This document shows positions 55,615 to 64,000 of a stretch of DNA of 64,000 bases, in pieces. The translations under genes and the position numbers were made by a program. A model generated the notes under the pieces. It was not told the DNA's origin and ran no database searches. It saw only the letters and a program-made list of their open reading frames with translations. Positions within the stretch are counted from its first letter, which is position 1, and each line of letters begins with the position of its first letter. This DNA is from Nymphaea colorata (lineage: Eukaryota > Streptophyta > Magnoliopsida > Nymphaeales > Nymphaeaceae). The stretch is taken from the NCBI RefSeq assembly GCF_008831285.2, contig NC_045138.2, positions 1,253,143-1,317,142 of the forward strand, given 5' to 3'.

Positions 55615-55892
55615 TCAGCAGGATTTAGTATTTGAGAAGAGCACAACAGCGTTATCAAATTCACCACAATTACTTGGTGTTGAAAATGTTGTTACGAGCA
55701 GCTTGTCAGCAAAGAAAGCATAGCCTTCTTCCACAACCTGAAATAAATGACACATTTGCAGACCTACAACCTAAGTGAACCAGATAGAAATTAAGAAGAA
55801 CAATAGATCATAACCTGGTGAGCACGGCAGATAACGTGCTCCTCTAGAAACTCTGTGACTTTTGTCAGTGCCAAAGGTATAGGAGACTCAAC
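55615..55892 (-). pseudogene. Type-1 serine/threonine protein phosphatase (PP1) relic, two exons
   Basis: PP1 catalytic subunits dephosphorylate Ser/Thr residues with two metal ions. On the minus strand an exon at 55892-55815 reads LTKVTEFLEEHVICRAHQ, flanked by ACACAG and a GT donor. The next exon, 55737-55615, reads [16 protein letters not shown], then [17 protein letters not shown] and a TGA. The PP1 signature here is FSAPNYCGEFDNAG, so the Tyr of NYC has become Asn (S-N-C). The C-terminal tail is lost and no upstream exon is found. Small remnant of a larger gene. Confidence 0.75.
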
Positions 55893-56173
55893 CTGTGTCA
55901 TTTATTTCCCCTCGCTGAAATGTGGAAATTGTAGGCAGAAAAGAAAGGGAAAATGGCAGGAAATAGAAGGAAATGTCTGATTCGAGTTCCCCTCGCCCGT
56001 GGAATTCCCTTTGTGATTGAAAAAGAGAGGAGAACTCGAGAAGAACAAACCTGCAATCGAGCTGCAAACAGCAGAAGAGAAGAGAAGAAGCGTGAAAATA
56101 AAGTCCGCGAACTCCCTGGGTCCAGCAGAGCCCTCCTTCTCTCCCTCTCTTTCTCTCGATCAATGATGGATTG

Positions 56174-56209
<36 letters not shown>

Positions 56210-56383
56210 GGCTCAAATGTGAGCTACCGTTTGCTGCTGGAAATACACTGGTCAGGAGGAATTTTTCTATTTCATCAAAAACGGGAAAAGAAAAGGACCG
56301 TTGGGTGGGCTAGTTGTGCTTCAAATCTTCGGGGGAGGAGAGGGAAAGGTCCAGAGCGGGAATGATGAATATTTCTGTCAAGA
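55893..56383. other. GA/CT-rich stretch, no gene recognised
   Basis: A CT microsatellite lies at about 56173-56206, with purine-rich DNA on both sides. The frames here are short and of low complexity. Confidence 0.45.
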
Positions 56384-56779
56384 ATTATGAAGAGGGGCAA
56401 AAAACAGAGTATCGAGAGTTTAGAGAGACAGAGAGCAAGAGAAGAACAAGATTACGTGGTTCGGCAATACTGCCTACATCCACCAAGAAGGAGAAACAAA
56501 TTTCATTAAACTGGTTTTTGTCTTGTGTTACATCGATGCTATGCTCTTCTTTATATAGGCAGGGGAGAGGCATGGGATAAGGATAACAATTCCTTAGCCA
56601 TCAAGAGAAACTTGAGATAACAAAGAGAAAACCGAGATAGCAGCTAATCATTAGAGAAAAATTTGAGATCTCGATATTCAGATTTGTTGCCTATCCAAGA
56701 GAGATCTTCGCTGGTTCTGCCTCATCAAGAGAGATCTTCGCTCGCTGGTTCCACCTTCTTCCTTAATAAGATAATAACA
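56384..56779 (-). repeat. Copia 3' LTR
   Basis: On the minus strand it starts TGTTATTATC right after the polypurine tract AGGGGGAGAT (plus 56780-56791). It has a TATA box CTATATAAAG (plus 56549-56558). The far end near 56384 (TTGACA on minus) is estimated. Confidence 0.65.
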
Positions 56780-56786
56780 ATCTCCC

Positions 56787-58070
56787 CCTCAAGTTGGTGC
56801 ACACATGTCTATCGGTCCCAACTTGTGAATTATAATTTGATGTTTTTCCTTTACCAAACTTTTGGTAAATATATCGGCCAATTGCTTGTCGCTTTTGACA
56901 TGAAATGTTGGAATAGTTTTATCTTGGATCTTCTCCCAAATGAAATGGCAATCAATTTCTATATGCTTGGTTCGTTCATGAAACACCGGATTAGCTCCAA
57001 TGTAGTTATAACAACCCGACCCACTCCCGGGCTCGGGCCCCTGGTTCGACGGATCCCAACCCGCCCCCTAGCAATTTCGGTTCCAATCCTAAAAAGGCTA
57101 GGAACCAGGACAATCATCTCATTAATAGCCTCCCATTATAAGCCCTTGAAGATTCCTCACAATCTTCGATACGGGACTAAACATCTGGGGTGTTACAATC
57201 CACCCCCCTTAAAGCACACGCGTCCGCGCGTGTGGGACCCCAGGTCCGAGTGTTGAAACTGCTCTGATACCACTATAACAACCCGACCCACTCCCGAGTT
57301 CGGGCCCCTGGTTCGACGGATCCCAACCCGCCCCCTAGCAATTTCGGTTCCAATCCTAAAAAGGCTAGGAACCAGGACAATCATCTTATTAAAGCCTCCA
57401 TTTATAAGCCCTTGAAGATCCCTCACAATCTTCGATACGGGACTAAACATCTGGGGTGTTACAATCCACCCCCCTTAAGGCACACGCGTCCGCGCGTGTG
57501 GGACCCTAGGTCCGAGTGTTGAAACTGCTCTGATACCATTATAACAACCCGACCCACTCCCGGGCTCGGGCCCCTGGTTCGACGGATCCCAATCCGCCCC
57601 CTAGCAATTTCGGTTCCAATCCTAAAAAGGCTGGGAACCAGGACAATCATCTCATTAATAGCCTCCCATTATAAGCCCTTGAAGATTCCTCACAATCTTC
57701 GATACGGGACTAAACTTCTGGGGTGTTACAATAGCGGTCATGTTGTCACACATCAAGTTCATGAGTCCATTAGTTTCAATATTCATATGCTTTAGTAAGA
57801 CTTTAATCCATATCAGTTCACATGTGCATGCTGCCATGGCTCTGTATTCGGCTTCTGTGCTTGACCTGGCAACTACTGATTGTTTTTTACTCTTCCATGT
57901 GACAAGATTACCTCCAACAAGAGTGCAATATCCAGAGGTTGATCTCCTATCATTTGGGTCGCCTGCCCAATCAGCATCACAATATCCAATGACATCTAAT
58001 GTCTAACCTCTCTTCATTAAAACTCCTTTCTCTAGAAATACGATAACAGACCTGCATTCAGTTTTCCTAA
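56787..58070 (-). pseudogene. Copia RNase H, split by TRIM insertion
   Basis: Minus strand: YCDADWAGDPNDRRSTSGY (near 57985), VTWKSKKQSVVARSS, EAEYRAMAACTCELIWIK and LMCDNMTAI, up to the insertion at 57730. The protein resumes below 57009 with FHERTKHIEIDCHF and KQLADIFTKSL, ending CAPT and stop at 56789. The catalytic acids of the first half are kept. Confidence 0.85.
57009..57730 (-). mobile_element. TRIM (miniature LTR retrotransposon): three LTRs and two internal domains in tandem
   Basis: LTRs are at 57009-57196, 57276-57463 and 57542-57730 (188-189 bp each). Each, on the minus strand, starts TGTAACACCCCAGA and ends GGGTCGGGTTGTTA. Between them lie internal domains of only 78-79 bp. Each has a primer site TGGTATCAGAGC next to one LTR and a polypurine tract AAGGGGGGTGGA next to the other. 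Each internal domain also has a near-perfect hairpin, CACACGCG-CGGA-CGCGTGTG. There is no coding capacity. The extra LTR-internal unit is best explained by recombination between LTRs. The target duplication is not clean. Confidence 0.9.
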
Positions 58071-58075
58071 TCAGA

Positions 58076-58458
58076 TCTGGATTTTCTTATGAAATCCAAT
58101 CGGCCAAATCGGCATATGAATCAAACGTTAGATTATATATTAGTGTGGACACCCTAGTGATACCCAAATATAAAGATTCGGGTCACTCGTTGGAAGAAAA
58201 ATCCAAACCATTGATGCTCTCACACCATACTCCACGTGCTGCACTAAAACTTTATTGGATGCTCGTGGATGTTGTCCATATCCTGACTACACTCTGAGTA
58301 ATCGTCTTTTAACTATTAACTAGTGGGAAATTTAGGGCATAAATATTCCTTCTACGAGCTGCACTTATTCGTTTTCTTTTATACAAGTCAAGTGAAGGGC
58401 AGATTATGCAGGAAGTTACGAATGTAATAGAAGTGAGCCGATCTCAGCTGGAGTTCAG
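58076..58458. other. Intergenic stretch, no gene recognised
   Basis: No element border or gene is recognised. Confidence 0.45.
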
Positions 58459-58855
58459 TTAGGCCTAGGCATTGGGCCGGCCCGGGTCGATAAGGAGTCC
58501 AGCTGGGGCCCATCCGACACCCAAAACCCAAGCCTGGACCTGACCTAACATCCTCAACCTGGGCCCAGGCTTAGCCTGACACCCAAAACCCAAGCTTAAA
58601 CCCAGTCCAGCTCAACCCGATTAAATTCAAAGTTTATTTTTAATGTAAAATACTATATAAATATAAATAATTGTAATAAAATATTATAATTATAATTATA
58701 TATATATATATATATGTTAATGAAATTAACATTGAAAAATCTTATCGAGTCAAACAAGGCTTAGTCAAGCCCACCCGAGCCGGCCCCGACACCTTTTTTT
58801 TTGGGCCCGAGTTGGGCTAGGTACCCAATCCGACACCCAGCCTTAAGTTCAACTC
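58459..58855. repeat. GGGCC-type element, copy with approximate ends
   Basis: It starts TTAGGCCTAGGCATTGGGCC and ends near GGGCTAGGTACCCAATCC. The interior has GACACCCAAAACCCAAGCC repeated twice and a TA microsatellite near 58695-58715. It belongs to the same family as 34966-36240. Confidence 0.6.
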
Positions 58856-59392
58856 ACGCATTGTTTGGCTCAATTCATTTAAACCTGTGTTACTTGATTC
58901 TCTTTTTTTTAATGAAAATAAAACCATGGAAAGAGTGTTAAAAATTCATAAAAAAAACATTGGCATGCAAAGATTAATAAACAGGAAGACACGAGTCAAG
59001 TCGAGCTTGAACTCGAACTCGACTCTTTTATAATTCATAACTCAAGCAAGTTCAAGTCGAGCTCAAGTTGAGCATACACAAACAAGTTCAAGTCGAGTTC
59101 AAATTGGTTCGATTCATTGTATATCCAAGCAATATAACCAATGTGCGAGTGAAAGAGTGCATGTGACCAAAAAGTCTAGTTGCGATCAACTGGTTCAGTC
59201 TACATCTAAGTGACAGACCTCTATTGAATACTAACAATCGACCACTTTTCACACCTGAAATTTATATGTAAATTTTAAACATTTTAGCTTAGCATATATA
59301 AAAATTCTCAAATTTTTTATTACAGCTTCGGTTAAAATTGTGAAACTATAGTTTGATCTATGCAACGAAAAATTACTGGCTCCACCAAGGCT
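58856..59392. other. Intergenic stretch with degenerate GAGCTCAAGT-like motifs
   Basis: A run of TTCAAGTCGAGCTCAAG motifs near 58995-59105 recalls the element at 31749-32224, but no ends are visible. No gene is recognised. Confidence 0.4.
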
Positions 59393-59690
59393 TGCTTATT
59401 GGGCCGACCCGACACTTAAAACCTGAGCCCGATTCTGGCCCGATTAAAACTAAAAAATATGTATATTAATATAAAATAATACATAAAAATAATTAATCTT
59501 AATAAAATATTATAATATATAATAATCAATAACATTAATATTAAGAAAAATCTTATCGGGTCGAACCGGGCTTAGTATGGCCTACTCAAGCCGATCCGCT
59601 AAGTTATCGGGTCAACCCAATGCCTTTTTTCGAGCCCATGTCCAGCCAGGTATTGTGTACACGACCCAACACCCAGGCTTAGCTCCACCC
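59393..59690. repeat. GGGCC-type element, second copy
   Basis: Starts GCTTATTGGGCCGACCCGAC and ends near CCCAACACCCAGGCTTAG, with an AT-rich centre as in the copy at 58459. Confidence 0.55.
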
Positions 59691-59929
59691 TCTTGATCTA
59701 ATGGCTGGGGTCCTGATATTGGCACACACATGTCGAGCATCTGCTGTCCTACAAATGATTTAGCTTACCACCATCTAGTTCTTACTTCAATGCGATTGAC
59801 TTCAACTGAACAAACCCTTGTTTTCTGAATTTAAACATCTTTGAATGACTGTTTCTCAGATTTAGTTCTAGATGCATCTTCCATGATACTTTCACTAGAA
59901 ATTATCCAAATTTTTTTATTATGAACCTT

Positions 59930-61210
59930 AACCAACTAACTAAATTATAATGTGGAATTAATTAGCTTAAGACAAAATGGACTTGATATTTCATACCACC
60001 ATAGGGGAAATTAAATGAAATAAGACGACTGCAATCTCTTAAATGTGTCACAGTTTTAATATTAGTCTCTTTCTCTGTTATCTAAAACATGAGAATACAT
60101 TATTGTTGCCAACGGCGTAGATACCGGACCACTTGGGTGAGGGATATATATAGTGGATACCAAGCCACTTGAGTAAGGGATAAAAACCATATAACACTAA
60201 TTTAATATAAACCATGCTTTAGTTTAAGTATTGTTGTAAAAAAAATCATTTTTACTATCCAAATTTTGATGTTGTAAGAACAGTTTATTTTTTTATTATT
60301 AAACATTATTTAAGTAAAAAAATAACCACTAACTTAAGGTATGTTTGTCACCAAATTACTCTTAAATCATATCATAACCATAAGGTTAGATTGCAAAAAA
60401 ATAAATAAATAATAATAATAGTTGATTTTAAGGGGTTTGGTTTTTTTTTTTTTCTTTATGTAAGTGATCTAGTTACAACACAAATTTGATACCAATAAAG
60501 CAACACCTGAATAGGCAGATGCACTTGTCTGTGTGGAAGTGCATGAATATAAAATCAGATGATGTTTTAAATGGGTTGGATCAGCGACGTCTAAATACAT
60601 AGTGATTGAAAATGACAAGACACTCACGCAAGATGGCCCAGCCGATAAGAAGTCGGGCTCGGGCTGGCTTGGACCGACACCTGAAACCTAGGTTTGAGCC
60701 CAGCCAGGGGCGGTCCAAAAGGGCCCCTTCATGGGCCCTAGCTCCCACCTTTTTTTTTAATTTACATGTAATTTTAGAAAATTTCACTTGTCTTACATAA
60801 AAATTTTGAAAAATGATATTTCGGCCTATGTTAAAATTTAAAAACTTTAATTTGGTTTTTCTCATAAAAAATTTTGGCTCTGCTCTTGTCACGTATAACC
60901 AATCAACAAAGGCATAAAAACAATGAAAGGGACATAAAAAGAAATAGCAAACGAAGCAAGGATACAAAATGGTAAAGAACAGTAACCATAACAAGAACAA
61001 AAGCAAGAAGAGGAAGGAAGAGAAAGAGATAATCAAAAGAAGACAACATCATGCCGCCAATTCAAAGCATGAGGTGGACATTTGCCTTGACAATGCATTT
61101 GATAGAAGCAACACTTGCTGTGAGTTTTTGAGCATTCTGTTGTTGCGCTCTTCCCAAACCTACCACAAACAAATGAACCAAGACACTACCACATTAGCTA
61201 CCAACTAGTA
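59930..61210. repeat. Segmental repeat blocks b, a and c, copy 2, in changed order
   Basis: Block b (59930-60080), block a (60330-60640) and block c (60895-61210) match 22.8-24.4 kb, where the order is a, b, c. Between a and c lies a short GGGCC-type piece and a CAGGGGCGG-starting stretch (60640-60890). No known protein is encoded. Confidence 0.8.
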
Positions 61211-61828
61211 ACCCTGAAAGGCTTATCCTAACTCAATACGTCTTAATATCATCATGATAGCACCTTTCAAAAAAATATTAATCCAAGAAAATCTTCCGAT
61301 CAATGTATAAATTAAATTTTATGAAATTTTAAAAAAAATTGAATAAGCTTTCCTAACTTTTATAATTGGATTCATACATTAGAATTTTCCCAACTTGTAT
61401 AATTTGATTCATACATTAGAATTTTAACATAACATATTTAATGTCTTTTACTTATTTTATATAATTATGTTTCTGAAAACAACTTAAACATTATGATGCA
61501 CATTCAAAGATCCTATCAAATGAGTAAAAATTAAAAATCAGTCGCTTAAATATGGTCATTATAGGGGCAACGTTAGCAAGTTTGTAATGCTTTTAGTGAC
61601 AGACTTCACACACACACATATATATATATAAGAAATTGGTATATGACAAATTATCTCGATCTTTTCAAGGTGAAAGGTTAAAGGAAAATTAATGAGAAAA
61701 AAGAGATAGAATATTTGTTTTAGTAAGATAACATTGAAAATGAATAACAATATGATGCCTTATGGGTCATGCATCTAAGTGTCAAGTACCTATCAATTTC
61801 TTACTCTTTCTCACACACTCACACATTT

Positions 61829-61889
<61 letters not shown>

Positions 61890-62690
61890 TGACTTTCTAG
61901 TTTTTCAGAGTCACCCAACCATCTAATTAGGGTCATCGATCTAACATAATAGTAAGTCAAAAGAAATCAAAGAAAGAAGTTATGGATATTTTGGTTATTT
62001 AATATTATTCTAGACTTTTTCCTTTTAATTTTTCTCTCAATATCTATATGTTTCAAATAGACGGCTCTTATTAGATGGTTGAATGACTTTGAATATAAAA
62101 TTAAATGAAACAATGGAAATTCTGGAAAAAAAATGAAAAATCATAAATTCACGTGAGCTTGTTTCCTCACCATGTAGCAACAGCTAAGCTGACCAAAGAC
62201 CTGTTGCCAAGAAAACAATAATAATTAACAATATAATAACAATAATTAAAAATACAGCCCGCTAGATTTAAGATCATGCTTTTGGCAGTCAGAGAATAAA
62301 ACATGTAGAATTTCGTGCTTCAAAACGCCACGATCGACACTGGACTGCTCTTTCATGATACATGTAGATGTTGCAGCACAAGATCTCAAGTTTATGTCAC
62401 CAGCATATGCTCAACTTAGCTGGAGCAACTATTTGCAAAGTCAAATTCAGCAGAAGAAGAAGGCAAATAAGGATAGGTAGGTTCGCTTTGCACTTCTTCT
62501 TTGTAGTATGTGTAGTACAACCTCAGATAGGCTTTGAAGGTTAACTGGGTTTTTACTACGATGGTGTCTTACGGTATGCAACAAAAATATGAAGTCTGAT
62601 GAAGATAAAATAGAAATATTTTGTGCTTCAATTTTCTTGTCTGAGGTAACACAAGTTTTAATCTTATGTCGATTTATTCACCTTTATCTC
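61211..62690. other. AT-rich intergenic stretch
   Basis: A TA microsatellite spans about 61832-61886, with CA/TA runs near 61608-61630. No gene is recognised. Confidence 0.5.
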
Positions 62691-62699
62691 CTTAATTTA

Positions 62700-63040
62700 T
62701 GGATAGTGATGAAGGATGTGGATGGAGAGGAAGTGGTGGAGGAGGAACCCCTCCTCCATAGACCACCTGCGCTGCCCGATAGACGGCCCCCAACAGACGG
62801 TGCCCACTGCCTCCTTCCTCCACCATCAAAAGCAAAGCGGAGGTGGACAGCAGGGGGGTGAATCCCGCCTCCCCTTTTGGAAATTCTCTACCCACGATGG
62901 GTAGAAGCAGGGGGAAACGCCGGGTGGCTGCCCCTGCCGTGGCGAGCCTCTTTGTGGACAATGCCCGGCGCATGGCCTCGATGCCATCTAGTGAACCCAC
63001 CGGCAACGGCTGGGAGAACTGCACCGCTGGGAGAGGATAA
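62700..63040. other. GC-rich island with overlapping frames on both strands
   Basis: Four frames of 62-110 codons overlap here on both strands, none with a known domain. The GC content is sharply above the flanks. It may be the relic of a Copia leader or of a monocot-like GC-rich exon. A TA/TG/GA microsatellite follows at 63040-63096. Confidence 0.35.
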
Positions 63041-63054
63041 ATATATATATATAT

Positions 63055-63100
<46 letters not shown>

Positions 63101-63157
63101 GAGGGAGGGAAAAAGAGATTGAAAATTTGGGCTGTTCCATTTTAGATCAATAGTTCT

Positions 63158-63336
63158 GATCAATGGCGTAGCCACATGTGGACTGGTGGGGCAGTTGCCC
63201 ACCAAATTCTTTAAAATTTCTTATATTTTACATTGACAAATTTAATATTTATTTTCAAACATATATGAGCTCCTTGAAATATAAATGTTTTTAAACAGAT
63301 ATGCCCCAACTAATTTTTCTAGCTCCGCCTTTGATC
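63158..63336. mobile_element. MITE with GATCAATGGCGTAGC ends
   Basis: Starts GATCAATGGCGTAGCCA and ends TAGCTCCGCCTTTGATC, imperfect inverses over about 17 bases. The interior is AT-rich and non-coding. It resembles the class of the nested element at 37270. Confidence 0.6.
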
Positions 63337-63553
63337 CTGATTGAATTGATGTTCCTAAGCGTATAGGAACAACAGAGTCAGTATATATATATATATAGAC
63401 TCTGTTTCTAGGCACCCATTTTGAAACGAGCTCAAAACTAGTATTCCTGTCAACGAACACGGGCAAGCCCGTCACTGGATAAAAGCAAGAAATGGCTTCT
63501 CACAGAATAAAAGCCCGTCATTGATTTCTCTATTTCTCTTCAAGGAGATCCAA

Positions 63554-63691
63554 ATGGCATTCCAGTCAAATGCACTCACCTGCTTTTCTTTCCTAATGCA
63601 CTGCTTATTATTATTGTTATTATCAAATCCTACAGCGCTGGTGGATTGCACTGCTATTGTGGATCTATACAAGCGATTCCACATACATTGA
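63554..63691 (+). CDS. Small open frame with signal-peptide-like start, unrecognised
   Basis: 45 codons: MAFQSNALTCFSFLMHCLLL, then a Leu-rich core, SNPTALVDC and a short polar end. The hydrophobic core and small residues before the likely cut site fit a signal peptide. The rest is too short to assign. It could be the first exon of a secreted protein or chance. Confidence 0.25.
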   Translation: MAFQSNALTCFSFLMHCLLLLLLSNPTALVDCTAIVDLYKRFHIH

Positions 63692-63789
63692 AAGATTGGG
63701 TATACTAGGCCGTCCATTTTCACCGTGAAAGGCTACAGCGGCATTAAGCACTACTACTGATCTCCATCAATACCGGTGAACCTGTCAAT

Positions 63790-64000
63790 GCTAGGCCGAG
63801 TAAATATCAAAGACCAGCTGGCCTACTTTACTAAAGCTTTGGAAAAGGAAGTGTTTCATACGGAAAGTAAGTGTCGAAAACTTGCATTCCAATTTGAGGG
63901 GGAGTGTCAAGCAATGTTTTAATGGATACAAACATATCAATGTGCAGGTGATCGCATTATAGCTACACAATGTGCAGGTGATCGCATTATAGCTACAGAT
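63790..64000 (+). mobile_element. Copia 3' end: RNase H tail, polypurine tract and LTR start, with a 30-bp duplication
   Basis: The frame reads DQLAYFTKALEKEVF (normally QLADIFTKAL), then a polypurine tract GAGGGGGAG (63896-63904) and an LTR start TGTCAAGCAATG at 63905. A 30-bp unit (CAATGTGCAGGTGATCGCAT and following) is repeated at 63938 and 63968. The element probably continues beyond the window. Confidence 0.7.

Larger units (their letters stand above)
56384..58075 (-). mobile_element. Ty1/Copia 3' end (RNase H and LTR), interrupted by a TRIM
   Basis: On the minus strand, RNase H (58075 leftward), polypurine tract and LTR are in order. The rest of the element is missing beyond about 58075. 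The RNase H frame is split by a 722-bp miniature LTR element. Apart from that insertion and one TAG near 58004 the remaining coding part is well kept, so this copy seems younger than the other Copia relics here. Confidence 0.85.

Noticed and set aside
1-64000. tRNA or rRNA genes
   Set aside because: I looked for the conserved tRNA arm motifs and rRNA cores and saw none. The GGTATCAGAGC matches are retrotransposon primer sites.

Overview
This window looks like nuclear DNA of a flowering plant. It has plant-type Copia retrotransposons with tRNA-Met primer sites, Tourist- and hAT-like miniature elements, a miniature LTR element (TRIM), and relics of plant gene families: a GH19 chitinase, HMGB, a BAHD acyltransferase, a DUF4408 membrane protein, an F-box protein like Arabidopsis At2g35280, and a type-1 protein phosphatase. 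The species cannot be told from the sequence. Much of it is AT-rich, with CT, AT and TG microsatellites. I found no clearly intact host gene of ordinary length. The best gene model is a three-exon GH19 chitinase at 40.1-41.4 kb with two single-base frame breaks in exon 1.

Layout. 0-2.3 kb: decayed Copia gag-protease-integrase. 2.9-4.0 kb: a fresh 543-bp tandem duplication. 4.7-5.65 kb: a DUF4408 relic joined to an F-box relic. 6.3-7.5 kb: first copy of a three-copy dispersed segment carrying a Tourist-like MITE. 8.4-14.1 kb: a hAT-like element, then a Copia with both LTRs but no recognisable protease region. 14.6-15.4 kb: a GC-rich repeat whose inverted partner is at 51.3-51.9 kb. 16.9-21.1 kb: an HMGB relic bracketed by two long inverted repeats made of its apparent 5' flank and its 3' end. 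22.8-24.4 and 59.9-61.2 kb: a shuffled segmental repeat. 24.7-29.6 kb: two LTR-like units of about 1.6 kb. 31.0-31.6 kb: a pyrimidine-rich satellite abutting a promoter-bearing chitinase 5' fragment. 32.4-33.6 kb: an internally deleted Copia on the minus strand. 34.2-36.2 kb: a minisatellite, GGGCC repeats and an F-box piece. 36.8-37.5 kb: a terminal-inverted-repeat element carrying a BAHD fragment. 40.0-41.4 kb: the chitinase. 43.0-45.7 kb: a Copia LTR and leader running into an F-box relic present in two orientations. 49.0-51.2 kb: a third long inverted repeat related to the one upstream of HMGB. 55.6-55.9 kb: a PP1 relic. 56.4-58.1 kb: a Copia 3' end interrupted by a triple-LTR TRIM. 63.8-64.0 kb: another Copia 3' end.

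The strongest overall signal is repeated inverted duplication with capture or shuffling of gene ends. Three long inverted repeats (arms of about 480, 480 and 810 bp; spacers of about 165, 122 and 75 bp) are built from gene-end sequence. Two of them share an outer module but have different cores. F-box exon pieces recur at five or more places. Either serial inverted gene duplication or a foldback-type mobile module could produce this. The hairpins they could transcribe would be natural sources of small RNAs.

Limits: similarities were judged by eye. Family names rest on recalled motifs, not database searches. Exon borders are inferred from splice sites and known gene structures.
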